Shown piece after piece: positions 8,562-17,231 of a stretch of DNA of 64,000 nucleotides. The notes under the pieces were generated by a model. It did not search any database and had not been told where the DNA came from. It worked only from the letters and a program-made list of their open reading frames with translations. The number at the start of each line of letters is the position of its first letter. The first letter of the stretch is position 1. Made by a program: the position numbers and the translations under genes. Source of the DNA: Mycolicibacterium hodleri (GTDB taxonomy: Bacteria > Actinomycetota > Actinomycetes > Mycobacteriales > Mycobacteriaceae); assembly GCF_025822245.1 (NCBI RefSeq), contig NZ_JACKTL010000017.1, positions 62,001-126,000 on the forward strand, read 5' to 3'.

Positions 8562-9573
8562 CCTCTGGGAGATCGTCGGCTTCTCGCTCGCATGCTCGGT
8601 GCCGGTGGTGGTCGCGGGCGCGATACTGATTCGGTTGGCGCGGTCGTGGTCCCTCACCTTGAGCATGGTCGTGCTGGTGCTGATTCCCACCGTGGCCACC
8701 TTCACCGGTGTCTTCGGAGCCAGCGGCTTCATGCTGTCACCGCGGTACGAGGGAATCGCGGTCGTGCTGGTCATCGTGTCGGTGGTGACGATCCCCGCCG
8801 CCATCATGCTGGCCCGGTTCCAGGCCAGACGCACCGTGTGGGAACAGCAGATCCGCGAGGCCGACGAGACCGCCGAGCAGTCGCGCCGCCAACTCGTCGC
8901 GTTCGTCAGCCACGACCTGCGCACGCCGCTGGCCGGGATCCGTGCGGTCGCGGAGGCCATCGCCGACGGCGTGGTCGAGGACGACGAAATCCGGGTGCAC
9001 GCCAAGCACATCGAACACGAGACCATTCGACTCTCCGAGATGGTGGACGACCTGTTCGAGATGTCGAAGATCAACGCCGGTGCCGTGCAACCCGCCTACG
9101 ACAAGGTCTCACTCGACGAGGTCGTCGACGACGTGGTCTCCGCGCACCGCATCGCCGCCGAGCGTGCCGGTGTCGCGTTGCGCGCCTCGGTACCCACCAC
9201 CCCCGTCGGGGTGATCGGAAGCGACCGTGCACTGGTGCGGGTGCTGTCCAACCTCGTCGCCAACGCCATCGCCCACACCCCCGAGGGCGGCAGCGTCGAA
9301 CTCGCCATCGGATCCGACGGCGAGGGCGCCTGGGCCAGGGTCGACGACACCGGGGTCGGCATCAACGAAGCCGACCTCGCGCGTGTCTTCGACGTCGCCT
9401 ACCGCGGGTCGAACGGCCGGGTGCCACGCGAAGACGCCTCCCTGCCAAGCGGATCCGGGCTGGGGCTGGCGATTGCCGCCGGCTTGGTACACGCCCACCA
9501 CGGCACCGTGTCGGCCTACAACCTGGAGAACGGCGCGCGCTTCGAGGTGCGGCTTCCGCTGGCCGGCGAGTAA
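8548..9573 (+). CDS. Membrane-bound sensor histidine kinase
   Basis: 341 residues, partner of the preceding response regulator. Three hydrophobic helices (about 8-28, 36-56, 68-90) occupy the N terminus with almost no extracytoplasmic domain. A short linker with coiled-coil character (90-115) leads to the DHp domain with the H-box SHDLRTPL (His122). The HATPase domain follows, with the N-box LVANAIAHTPEGG, the DDTGVGI box and the GSGLGLAI G2 box near residue 302. No HAMP or PAS domain is visible, so sensing is probably intramembrane or by an accessory partner. The start ATG 8548 overlaps the regulator by 14 bases and has GTGAGGAG just upstream. Confidence 0.93.
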   Translation: MPSTDLWEIVGFSLACSVPVVVAGAILIRLARSWSLTLSMVVLVLIPTVATFTGVFGASGFMLSPRYEGIAVVLVIVSVVTIPAAIMLARFQARRTVWEQQIREADETAEQSRRQLVAFVSHDLRTPLAGIRAVAEAIADGVVEDDEIRVHAKHIEHETIRLSEMVDDLFEMSKINAGAVQPAYDKVSLDEVVDDVVSAHRIAAERAGVALRASVPTTPVGVIGSDRALVRVLSNLVANAIAHTPEGGSVELAIGSDGEGAWARVDDTGVGINEADLARVFDVAYRGSNGRVPREDASLPSGSGLGLAIAAGLVHAHHGTVSAYNLENGARFEVRLPLAGE

Positions 9574-9584
9574 CCCCCTTCCCC

Positions 9585-10712
9585 TCAGTCGGGGACGGAG
9601 TCGCTCAACCGTTGGGCGGCAACGAGATAGTCCTCGATGAATTCCAGCACCACGGTGCGCGCGGGCTTCACCTTGTTCATCAACCCCACGCCCTGGCCCA
9701 CGAAGTAGGTTGCCAATTCCTGCGCGCCGGGATGACCGCTGGCGGCCAGCTTGTCGATGCGCCGCAGGGTCGGTTCGACCAGCATCGACTGCAGGGGCAA
9801 CGGCAACGGTTTCCGGCCACCGGGATTCGGCGCCCACGCGTTGGTCCACTCCGAAACCAGTTGCCGTGACGGCTTACCCGTGCGGCCCGCCGACCGGATG
9901 GTGTCACGTGAGGTCGCGGCCAGCATCTTGTCGCGAGTGTGCGGTGCGGTCTCGGCCTCCTCGGTGGTCAACCACACCGACCCGGTCCAGGCCCCCGCGG
10001 CGCCCATCGCCACGCACGCCGCCATCTGGCGTCCGGTGACTATGCCGCCGGCCGCGAGCACCGGGATGTCGCTGCCGACCTCGGCGAGGGCGTCGAGCAC
10101 CTCGGGCACCAGCACCAGCGTCGACACCTCACCGCAGTGCCCGCCGGCTTCGGTGCCCTGGGCGATGATCAGGTCGACCCCGGCGGCCACCTGCTTGAGG
10201 GCGTGCTCGCGGGCGCCCACCAGTGCCGCCACCGGCACCCCGGAGGACCGACCCGCCTCGATCATGTAGGGCGGTGGCACGCCCAACGCGTTGGCCATCA
10301 ACTTGATTGGGTGCCGCAACGCCACTTCGAGCAACGCCTCGCCGGTGTCGCCGGACAGGCTGCTGCCGCCGACGCGGCGCTTGTGATCGTCGGGAATGTC
10401 ATGGGAGGCAAGCAGTTCGGTGACGAACTCTCGATACTCGGCCGGAATGCGGTCGACGAGCGCGCCCGCGTCGAGCTTCTCGCCCTTGCCCTCGAACTTG
10501 GCGGGCACGATGATGTCCACGCCGTACGGTTTGCCGCGGACCTGTTCGTCGATCCAGGTGAGTTCCCGCTCCAGCGCCTCCGGGGTGAACGCGGTGCCGC
10601 CGAGCACGCCGAGGCCGCCGGCGTTGGTGACCGCGGCGACGACGTCGCGGCAATGGCTGAAGGCGAACAGCGGGAAGTCGATGCCGTACTGGTCGCAAAT
10701 CGAGGTCTTCAC
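9585..10712 (-). CDS. Nitronate monooxygenase (2-nitropropane dioxygenase) family FMN enzyme
   Basis: 375 residues of the NMO TIM-barrel fold: N-terminal FAFSHCRDVVAAVTNAGGLGVLGG, a mid-barrel substrate loop, DLIIAQGTEAGGHCG (the FMN-phosphate and catalytic His region) and VLAAGGIVTGRQMAAC, the second phosphate-binding glycine loop. Family members oxidise nitronates or, in some branches, act on acyl-CoA thioesters. The insertion between strands 2 and 3 (about residues 60-120) is larger than in classical NMOs, so activity on nitroalkanes should not be assumed. It is convergent with the histidine kinase. The start GTG 10712 may be leaderless, given a TAATACT element six bases upstream. Confidence 0.85.
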   Translation of the reverse strand: MKTSICDQYGIDFPLFAFSHCRDVVAAVTNAGGLGVLGGTAFTPEALERELTWIDEQVRGKPYGVDIIVPAKFEGKGEKLDAGALVDRIPAEYREFVTELLASHDIPDDHKRRVGGSSLSGDTGEALLEVALRHPIKLMANALGVPPPYMIEAGRSSGVPVAALVGAREHALKQVAAGVDLIIAQGTEAGGHCGEVSTLVLVPEVLDALAEVGSDIPVLAAGGIVTGRQMAACVAMGAAGAWTGSVWLTTEEAETAPHTRDKMLAATSRDTIRSAGRTGKPSRQLVSEWTNAWAPNPGGRKPLPLPLQSMLVEPTLRRIDKLAASGHPGAQELATYFVGQGVGLMNKVKPARTVVLEFIEDYLVAAQRLSDSVPD

Positions 10713-10718
10713 CGGACC

Positions 10719-10740
10719 AGTATTACTTGACGCGTGTCAA
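10719..10740 (-). promoter_or_regulatory. Candidate promoter with an embedded inverted repeat upstream of the nitronate monooxygenase gene
   Basis: On the minus strand a TAATACT -10-like element (10725-10719) ends six bases before the GTG start at 10712, predicting a leaderless transcript. Directly upstream is the inverted repeat TTGAC-n4-GTCAA (10727-10740), which also contains a consensus TTGACA. The spacing between TTGACA and the -10 is only 9 bases, too short for a normal -35, so the repeat is better read as an operator half-site pair. Confidence 0.35.
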
Positions 10741-10750
10741 TTTCCAACGA

Positions 10751-11782
10751 TCAGCCCCGCAGCGGCTCGAACGCGAACTCCCGAAGGCCGTCGGCCGGGT
10801 CGACCGCCGCACGGAATCCGAGCACGTCGGCCGCCGCGGCGGGGTCGGCCACGATGTGCCGGACGTCGCCGCTGCGGTACTGACCGGTGACCACCGGCGG
10901 CTGCCCGCCGCGGGCGTCGCAGATCCTGGTCGCGACGTCCATGATGGAGATTGGCCGGCCCGAGCACACGTTGAACGCCGCAAATCCCTCGGTGTCCGCC
11001 TGCACCGCGGCGGCGTTGACCGCCGCGACGTCGGTCACGTGGACGAAGTCTCGCATCTGGCCGCCGTCCTCGAAAACCCGTGGCGGCTCGCCGCGTTCGA
11101 TGGCCGACCGGAAGATCGCCGCCACGCCCGAATACGGGGTGTCGCGCGGCATCATCGGACCGTAGACGTTGTGGTAGCGCAGGGCGACGACGGAGCCGCC
11201 CGTCGCCTCCGCCCAGGCCAGGGCGTAGTGCTCCTGGGCGGTCTTGCTTGCCGCGTACAGGCTGCGCGGCCGCAGTGGTGCGTCCTCGCCCACCAGTCGC
11301 CAGCGCAGTTCCTCCCCGCCGATCGGGCAGCGGTGCTCGAAGACGCCGGAGTCCAGGTCCGCCGCCACCCGGGGCAGCGGGTCGACCCGACCGTGCACCG
11401 GACAGTCGTACCCGCCCTGGCCGTAGACCACCATCGACGACGCCAGCACCAGCCGCCGGCAGCCCGCGGCGAACATCTCCGCCAGCAGGACCGTCGTCCC
11501 ATAGTCGTTGTGGCTGCCATAGTTCGGCGCATCGGACGCATCGACGCCCGCACCCACCACGGCCGCCTGGTGGCACACCACGTCGACCCCCGGCAACAGC
11601 GAGGCGATACCCGACGCGTCGCGGACGTCGACCTCCAGCACGCCCTCGGGCGGCGTGGTCGCGTCCCCGTGCGCGGCGGACAGCATCGCGTCGACCGCCA
11701 CGACCTCGTGGCCATCGGCCCTCAGCGCGGCGCACACCTGAGAACCGATGAACCCGGCGGCACCGGTGACGAGGACCCTCAC
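10751..11782 (-). CDS. NAD-dependent sugar epimerase/dehydratase (extended SDR; Rv0536/galE3-like)
   Basis: 343 residues. It starts MRVLVTGAAGFIGSQVCA, the extended-SDR Rossmann motif, and has the catalytic YxxxK in SLYAASKTAQEHY and a well-formed substrate region (LRYHNVYGPMMPRDTPYSGV) typical of UDP-glucose epimerases and related enzymes. An insertion around residues 120-150 with two Cys (VYGQGGYDCPVHG and EHRCPIGG) is typical of mycobacterial galE3-like proteins and may bind a metal; that last point is inference. The GTG start at 11782 overlaps the stop of the MTA phosphorylase gene as GTGA, so the two are translationally coupled, as Rv0535 and Rv0536 are neighbours in M. tuberculosis. Confidence 0.88.
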   Translation of the reverse strand: MRVLVTGAAGFIGSQVCAALRADGHEVVAVDAMLSAAHGDATTPPEGVLEVDVRDASGIASLLPGVDVVCHQAAVVGAGVDASDAPNYGSHNDYGTTVLLAEMFAAGCRRLVLASSMVVYGQGGYDCPVHGRVDPLPRVAADLDSGVFEHRCPIGGEELRWRLVGEDAPLRPRSLYAASKTAQEHYALAWAEATGGSVVALRYHNVYGPMMPRDTPYSGVAAIFRSAIERGEPPRVFEDGGQMRDFVHVTDVAAVNAAAVQADTEGFAAFNVCSGRPISIMDVATRICDARGGQPPVVTGQYRSGDVRHIVADPAAAADVLGFRAAVDPADGLREFAFEPLRG

Positions 11783-12573
11783 GGCAACTCGAACGGGAGG
11801 GTGACGCCCTCGTGCGGACGGCACTGCGTACAGGTGCGGTCCTGGGCCACGCTTTCGATGGCCTCGTGCACCAGCTTCTTGAACGGCACCAGGTTCTTCT
11901 CGAACTCGGCGAACACGTCGACGGCCGTCACGCCCGCACCGGACTCGATGCCCGCGTCCAGGTCGGTCACCAAGGCGATTGCCGCGTAACACATCTCCAA
12001 CTCCCGGGCGAGCACCGCCTCCGGGTAGCCGGTCATGTTGACCAGCGTGAAGCCCTGCGATGCGAACCAGCGACTCTCGGCGCGCGTCGAGAAGCGCGGA
12101 CCCTGAATCACCACCATCGTGCCGCCGTCGACCACCCCGGGCAGTTCCGCGGCGTTGGCCCGCAGCGTCGGGCAGTAGGGATCGGCGAACCCGACGTGGA
12201 TGCCGCCGGTGTCGAAGTAGGTGTCGGCGCGGGCACTGGTGCGGTCCACCAGCTGATCGGGCACCACCATCGACCCCGGGCCGAGGTCCGTGGTCAGGCT
12301 GCCCACCGCGCACGGGGCGAAGATGCGCCGCACGCCAAGTGCGCGCAACGCCCACATGTTCGCGCGGTACGGCACGGTGTGCGGGGAGAACTCGTGGTTG
12401 GCGCCGTGACGGGGCAAGAACGCGACCTCGTGGTTCCCCACCGTCCCGACGGTGATGGCGCCGCTCGGCGGCCCGTACGGGGTGTCGACGCTGATACTGC
12501 GGGCATCCGAGCCGAAGAACGAGTAGAAGCCACTGCCACCGATCACTGCGAGCATGAGCCCATTGTCGGCCAT
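11779..12573 (-). CDS. S-methyl-5'-thioadenosine phosphorylase (Rv0535-like)
   Basis: 264 residues of the PNP/MTAP fold: LAVIGGSGFYSFFG at the N terminus (phosphate loop), FLPRHGANHEFSPH (phosphate and ribose contacts), VVDGGTMVVIQGPRFSTRAES and the purine/methylthio pocket NMTGYPEAVLARE. It should cleave methylthioadenosine from polyamine synthesis and SAM-dependent reactions to adenine and methylthioribose-1-phosphate. It is the first gene of a two-gene unit with the epimerase. Two starts are possible: ATG 12573, which overlaps a 30-bp palindrome, and ATG 12555, which begins exactly at the conserved MLAVIGGSG. The choice affects whether the palindrome is leader or coding. Confidence 0.9.
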   Translation of the reverse strand: MADNGLMLAVIGGSGFYSFFGSDARSISVDTPYGPPSGAITVGTVGNHEVAFLPRHGANHEFSPHTVPYRANMWALRALGVRRIFAPCAVGSLTTDLGPGSMVVPDQLVDRTSARADTYFDTGGIHVGFADPYCPTLRANAAELPGVVDGGTMVVIQGPRFSTRAESRWFASQGFTLVNMTGYPEAVLARELEMCYAAIALVTDLDAGIESGAGVTAVDVFAEFEKNLVPFKKLVHEAIESVAQDRTCTQCRPHEGVTLPFELP

Positions 12574-12601
12574 GCGCCCGACGAAGCTTCGTCGGGCGCA
12601 T
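12572..12601. repeat. Perfect 30-bp palindrome at the MTA phosphorylase start
   Basis: The two 15-base arms are exact reverse complements around an AAGCTT centre, flanked by GGGCG-type GC-rich arms. The left edge includes the first two bases of the ATG at 12573. In RNA it would form a very stable hairpin ending at that start codon; in DNA it is a dyad between divergent genes. It may be a translational control element, an operator or a terminator-like structure. Confidence 0.75.
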
Positions 12602-12702
12602 CATGACGGTGCTGTGACGACCGGGCGGCGGGCTCGCGCCATCGCGGCGTCTGGTGACAATCTCGTCGTTGGCACTCACCCACCGATCCGGCAAGGCATG
12701 CA

Positions 12703-15657
12703 CTGACTACGTCCAGCACGGCTGACTTCCGGAGCACGCGCACGTGGCCGACGCTGCTGCTCGGCCTGCTGGGCGTGCTGGCCGCGGTGGCGTTGCCGTT
12801 CGCGCCGGTGTGGCTCGACACCTCCACCGTCACCTGGCCCGTTCCTGGGCAACCGGTCGCCTCGAGCTCGGCGGTCGTGACGCCGTACCGGCCCAACGCG
12901 ATGACGGCCACCGTGCCCTGTTCGGCGTTGCGAGCCGCGGCCACGGCGGGACCGGCCACCGTGGCGCTGGCAACCGGACCCGAGCCGGGCGGGCTGGTGG
13001 TCACGGGCGGCGCCGCCCGGGTGGGCGGCGTCACGGTCGACCTGGGCCCGACGACCGCGGCGGACTGTCGCGTGGTGGTGACCGCGGGACGCGACGGGGT
13101 CGGCGTCGACGCGCCGGACGGCCGGCGCACGGATCTCCCCGGCCAGCCGGTTCCGCAGGTGTTCGGCTTCCACACCGATCTCGACCCGGCCGACGCGGCC
13201 GGGCTGACCGTGACGGTCGAGGTCGCCGACCCGTTCGGCACCTCGCCGGGTGCGCTGAAGTACGGCCTGATCGGCGTTCAGCTCGGGGCTGCGGCCGGCG
13301 TGCTGGCGCTGCTCGTCCGGCCGTCGCGCCCCGGTCTCCGGCGCGTGCGGTGGCGCCGGTCGTGGTGGGTCGACGTCGGCGTCGTCGCCACGCTGGCCAC
13401 GTGGGCGGTGATCGGACCGCTCGCCGTCGACGACGGATGGGCGGCGACGATCGCGCGCAACGTCGCCGCGACCGGGAACCCCGGGAACTACTACCGCTGG
13501 TGGAACGCCGCCGAGGTGCCGTTCGCGTTCAGCCAGGAACTCCTCGCCCCGTGGACCGCGGTCAGCATCGCACCCCTGTGGTTGCGGCTTCCCAGCACGC
13601 TGCTGGCCGTGGCCACCTGGCTGGTGTTCAGTCGCGGCGTGCTGGGCGCCGCGCTGCCGGTCCGCGCGGCGACGGGACGGGTGCGAGTGGTCGCCGCGGT
13701 GTGCCTGCTCGCCGCCTGGCTGCCGTTCAACCTGGGCACGCGGCCAGAGTCCTACGTCGCGTTCGCGGTGGTGGTGTCGCTGGCGCTGGCGATGCGGGCG
13801 CGCGGCCTGCGCGAGCTGGCCCTGCTGGCGCTGACCGTCGGCCTGACCGTGCCCATCAGCCCCAACGGGCTCCTGGTGCTGGCGCCCGTCGTGGTGTTCG
13901 CGCCGCGGATGCTGGCGGCACTGCGGGCCGCCTCGCCCACGCGGTGGCAGGTGGCCGCCCACGTGGCGGCACTGAGTTGCGTTGCTGCCGTTGGTCTCAC
14001 CGTCGTGTTCGCCGACCAGACGTGGGACGCCCTGCTGATCGCGAGCGACTGGCACACCTTCTTCGGCCCGGCGCTGCCGTGGTGGGACGAACCCGACCGG
14101 TACCGCTACCTCCTGGGGTCCGACCAGCAGGGCAGCGCCGCCAAGCGGATGCCAATCATGTTGGCGGCAGCCATGATTCCCGTCGTCGGGCTGTCGGCGC
14201 TGCCACGGGCGCACCGTGACGTGGTCGGTCGCGCGGCGCTGCGGATGGCCGCGGTGACCGTGGTCGCGCTGCTGCTGTTCGCGGTGTCGCCGTCGAAGTG
14301 GTCCTATCACCTCGGGGCGGCGGCGGGGCCGATCGCGGCGCTGCTGACGGTGGGGGTGGTGCTGGTGACGCGCCGCGCCCGCACGCCCGACCGATATCCG
14401 ACCGTCGTCGGCGTCGTCGGTACCGCGCTGCTGATCGGCGCCGCCGCGGTGGCGCTCGACGGGCCCAACGCGTGGTGGTTGCCCGTGGTCTACGACGTGC
14501 CGTGGCCGTCGGAACCACCACGGCCGCTGGGTCTTTCGTTGAACCAGCCGTGGCCGTGGCTCGCCGCGGTCGTCGTGGTCTCGGCACTGCTCTACCGCCA
14601 CCGCCTCGCGCGGGCCCCGGCGGCCAGCCCCGCGGTCACGACGCTGACCGCCGTCGGCGTGGTGCTCGCCCTGCTGCTGGCCTCCTTCGTCGCCGCTCCG
14701 CTGCGACGGCCCGAGGGTTCACTGGCTGCGGTCAACCTGAACCGCGTCGCGGGCACCCGGGTGTGCGGCCTGGCCGACGACGTCGAGGTGCTGCCCGACG
14801 GGCCGAGACTGGGCCTCTCCAGTGAGGCCGGCGAGCAGCTGGCCGGTTTCGACCGGCAGAGCGGCTACCCGGCCGACGCCCCGCCACCGGACCCACCGGG
14901 CACCGGCGCGTCGACGTTCCTCTGGGGCAGCCGCGCTCCCGACGTCCAGGCCACCGGCAGCATGACGAGCCCCTGGTTCGTCCTCCCCCCGCAGCCCGCC
15001 AACGGCGGAGTCACCGTGTCGGTCGCGGGTCGCACCGACGGCGGCAACCACCTCGCCTTCGACTTCGGCCGGGCCGACGGTGGCGGCGTCACCCCGCTCG
15101 GTGACCGCACGCCCGTCGACCGGCCCGCCTCCGACGAGGATCCGGCGCACCCCCTGTGGCGGTCCCTCGGCGTCGACGCCACCGTCATCCCGGCCGGTGC
15201 GGACCGGGTGCGCCTGCGCGCGGTCGACGGCCGGACCGACGCGCTCGGCTGGCTGGCCTTCACCGGCCCCCGGCTGAGGTCGTCGATCGGGCTCACCGAG
15301 TTCCTGGCCGACAAGGGGCCCGTGCTGATCAGCTGGCCCATGGCGTTCCTGTTTCCCTGCGTCCACGACGTCGCGACGGTGCGGGCCGGCGTGGCCACCA
15401 CGCCCCTGGCCGTGATCGAGTCGCCGCGGCCGTTCCTGACCGAGGACCGGCGCCGCGACATCGGCGGGGTCTTCGCCGCCCTGACGGTCTTCGGCACCCT
15501 GCACGAGATTCCCAGCCGGCTCGTCGGCCGGCCCGACGTCGACTGGGGTGCCGTGAAGCTGTCCGGAGACGTGGCGCGCGACGCCTACCGCCGGACGGTG
15601 ACCCGCACGCTGGTGCCGGGCAGCGGCGGCGTCGAGCACCTGCCACCCGAGCGCTGA
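12703..15657 (+). CDS. Emb-family arabinosyltransferase (EmbA/B/C-like)
   Basis: About 984 residues. The protein follows the Emb plan: an N-terminal membrane helix ([20 protein letters not shown]), a first extracytoplasmic beta-rich domain, a block of about a dozen helices carrying the GT-C acidic motif DDGW (Asp243/Asp244) and the Emb-like YYRWWN segment after it, then a C-terminal extracytoplasmic carbohydrate-binding-like domain (about 660-984). Family members add D-arabinofuranose from decaprenyl-phospho-arabinose to arabinogalactan or lipoarabinomannan and are ethambutol targets. The classical embCAB cluster is not here, so this is probably an extra paralogue. No ATG, GTG or TTG is in frame ahead of GTG 12775, which would cut the first helix in half. 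I prefer CTG 12703, preceded by GGCAAGG six bases upstream. Confidence 0.85.
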   Translation: MTTSSTADFRSTRTWPTLLLGLLGVLAAVALPFAPVWLDTSTVTWPVPGQPVASSSAVVTPYRPNAMTATVPCSALRAAATAGPATVALATGPEPGGLVVTGGAARVGGVTVDLGPTTAADCRVVVTAGRDGVGVDAPDGRRTDLPGQPVPQVFGFHTDLDPADAAGLTVTVEVADPFGTSPGALKYGLIGVQLGAAAGVLALLVRPSRPGLRRVRWRRSWWVDVGVVATLATWAVIGPLAVDDGWAATIARNVAATGNPGNYYRWWNAAEVPFAFSQELLAPWTAVSIAPLWLRLPSTLLAVATWLVFSRGVLGAALPVRAATGRVRVVAAVCLLAAWLPFNLGTRPESYVAFAVVVSLALAMRARGLRELALLALTVGLTVPISPNGLLVLAPVVVFAPRMLAALRAASPTRWQVAAHVAALSCVAAVGLTVVFADQTWDALLIASDWHTFFGPALPWWDEPDRYRYLLGSDQQGSAAKRMPIMLAAAMIPVVGLSALPRAHRDVVGRAALRMAAVTVVALLLFAVSPSKWSYHLGAAAGPIAALLTVGVVLVTRRARTPDRYPTVVGVVGTALLIGAAAVALDGPNAWWLPVVYDVPWPSEPPRPLGLSLNQPWPWLAAVVVVSALLYRHRLARAPAASPAVTTLTAVGVVLALLLASFVAAPLRRPEGSLAAVNLNRVAGTRVCGLADDVEVLPDGPRLGLSSEAGEQLAGFDRQSGYPADAPPPDPPGTGASTFLWGSRAPDVQATGSMTSPWFVLPPQPANGGVTVSVAGRTDGGNHLAFDFGRADGGGVTPLGDRTPVDRPASDEDPAHPLWRSLGVDATVIPAGADRVRLRAVDGRTDALGWLAFTGPRLRSSIGLTEFLADKGPVLISWPMAFLFPCVHDVATVRAGVATTPLAVIESPRPFLTEDRRRDIGGVFAALTVFGTLHEIPSRLVGRPDVDWGAVKLSGDVARDAYRRTVTRTLVPGSGGVEHLPPER

Positions 15658-15674
15658 GCGCGACCCGTGCGACG

Positions 15675-16553
15675 ATGACCGGCGTGGCAACTCTTGCGCA
15701 GTGGGTCGAGGGCGCCCGTCCCCGCACGCTGCCCAACGCCGTCGCCCCGGTGATCGCGGGCACGGGAGCAGCGGCGTGGCTGGGCGACGCCGTGTGGTGG
15801 CGGGCGCTGCTGGCGTTGGTGGTGTCGCTGGCCCTGATCGTCGGCGTCAACTACGCCAACGACTACTCCGACGGCATCCGCGGCACCGACGACGTGCGCG
15901 CCGGGCCGCTGCGCCTGGTCGGCTCGCGGCTGGCCTCACCCCGTGCCGTGGCGACCGCGGCCGCGGTCAGCCTCGGCGTCGGCGCCGCGGCCGGCCTGGT
16001 GCTGGCGATCGTCAGCCAGCCGTGGCTGATCGCCGTCGGCGCGGTGTGCATCGCAGGGGCCTGGTTGTACACCGGGGGCTCGAAGCCCTACGGCTACATC
16101 GGGCTCGGCGAGATCGCGGTGTTCGTGTTCTTCGGCCTCGTCGCCGTCCTCGGCACGCAGTACACCCAGGCGCAGCGGGTGGACTGGGTCGGCGCCGCGC
16201 TCGCCGTGGCGACCGGCGCGCTGTCGTCAGCCGTGCTGGTGGCCAACAACCTGCGCGACATTCCGACCGACACCGAGTCGGGCAAGATCACTCTGGCGGT
16301 GCGGCTCGGCGACCGCCGCACCCGCCTGCTGTTCCAGGTGCTCGTCGCGCTGGCCTTCGTGCTGACGCTGGTGCTGATGCTCGCGACGCCGTGGTGTGCG
16401 GCCGGTCTGGTGGCGCTGCCACTGGCGGTGCGGGCCGCCGGACCGGTGCGGTCCGGTCTCGGCGGCCGCGACCTGATCCCCGTGCTGCGTGACACCGGGC
16501 TGACGATGTTGGTGTGGTCGATCGCGGTGGCGGCGGCCCTCGCGTTCGGCTGA
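15675..16553 (+). CDS. menA: 1,4-dihydroxy-2-naphthoate polyprenyltransferase
   Basis: 292 residues of the UbiA superfamily with about eight helices. The two Asp-rich motifs that bind the polyprenyl diphosphate and Mg2+ are visible: [12 protein letters not shown] and NNLRDIPTD. The N terminus ([19 protein letters not shown]) closely matches mycobacterial MenA as I know it. The enzyme attaches the prenyl tail to 1,4-dihydroxy-2-naphthoate to make demethylmenaquinone, feeding the only quinone pool mycobacteria have. The start could be ATG 15675 or GTG 15684, the latter matching the M. tuberculosis N terminus better. It follows the Emb-like gene by 17 bases. Confidence 0.95.
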   Translation: MTGVATLAQWVEGARPRTLPNAVAPVIAGTGAAAWLGDAVWWRALLALVVSLALIVGVNYANDYSDGIRGTDDVRAGPLRLVGSRLASPRAVATAAAVSLGVGAAAGLVLAIVSQPWLIAVGAVCIAGAWLYTGGSKPYGYIGLGEIAVFVFFGLVAVLGTQYTQAQRVDWVGAALAVATGALSSAVLVANNLRDIPTDTESGKITLAVRLGDRRTRLLFQVLVALAFVLTLVLMLATPWCAAGLVALPLAVRAAGPVRSGLGGRDLIPVLRDTGLTMLVWSIAVAAALAFG

Positions 16554-16568
16554 TGACATCCTGGCCTC

Positions 16569-17225
16569 ATGGGCATCGTGTTCCGGTTGGCGGAGCTCCT
16601 GCTGATGCTCGTCCCGGTGGCCGGCGTCGTCTTCGCCGGAATCAGCGTCTGGAAGCGAGTGCAGGGTCTCTCGGCACCCCCGCCCGCTGAACGCGAGGGG
16701 CGGCCCGCCCCCGCCCCGGCCAACCCGGCGACGCTGTGGCGCATCGTCACCCGCACCCTCGACGAGCACGCGCGGACCGACACCCGCTGGTTGTCCTACG
16801 AGCTGGACCCGGCCAAACTCCTGGACTTTCCGCTGATGACCGACCTGCGGGCACCGCTGACCGCGGAGTTCCACAAGGCCAAGCTGCGGGCGGACCTGCT
16901 GCGCCCCGGCACGGCCGAGGACCTGCTCGACGACCGCGAGGCCGCCGCCCAGTACCTCGCGGCCGTCGAGGACTACACGACGGCGTTCGACGCGGCCGAG
17001 ACCGAGGCCATTCGTCGGCGCCGCAGCGACTTCTCCCCCGAGCAGCAGCAGCGGATCGCCCGCGCCCGCAGTCTGCTGAGCGTCGCCGCGGACACCGGCG
17101 CGACGCAGAACGAACGCGGACACGCCTACGAGCTGGCGGGCAAGGAACTCGAGGGCCTCGTGGTGCTGCCGCCGTCGACCAGGGCGGGTATCGAGCGCGG
17201 GATCGCCGGGCAGCTCGACGGGTAG
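16569..17225 (+). CDS. Membrane-anchored helical protein of unknown function
   Basis: 218 residues. One N-terminal membrane helix (about 4-24) and a short Pro/Ala-rich linker (38-52) precede a charged, mainly helical domain with a coiled-coil-like central part (DYTTAFDAAETEAIRRRR, around residues 138-155). No catalytic motif is recognised. It begins 15 bases after menA on the same strand and is probably co-transcribed. Its topology would place the soluble domain in the cytoplasm (positive residues follow the helix), though this is a weak inference. I do not recognise the family. Confidence 0.75.
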   Translation: MGIVFRLAELLLMLVPVAGVVFAGISVWKRVQGLSAPPPAEREGRPAPAPANPATLWRIVTRTLDEHARTDTRWLSYELDPAKLLDFPLMTDLRAPLTAEFHKAKLRADLLRPGTAEDLLDDREAAAQYLAAVEDYTTAFDAAETEAIRRRRSDFSPEQQQRIARARSLLSVAADTGATQNERGHAYELAGKELEGLVVLPPSTRAGIERGIAGQLDG

Positions 17226-17231
17226 GTCGCG

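Noticed and set aside
12676..14601. Long open frame (641 codons) on the minus strand
   Set aside because: Composition is Arg/Gln/His/Gly-rich and fully antisense to the Emb-like gene, as expected in GC-rich DNA.
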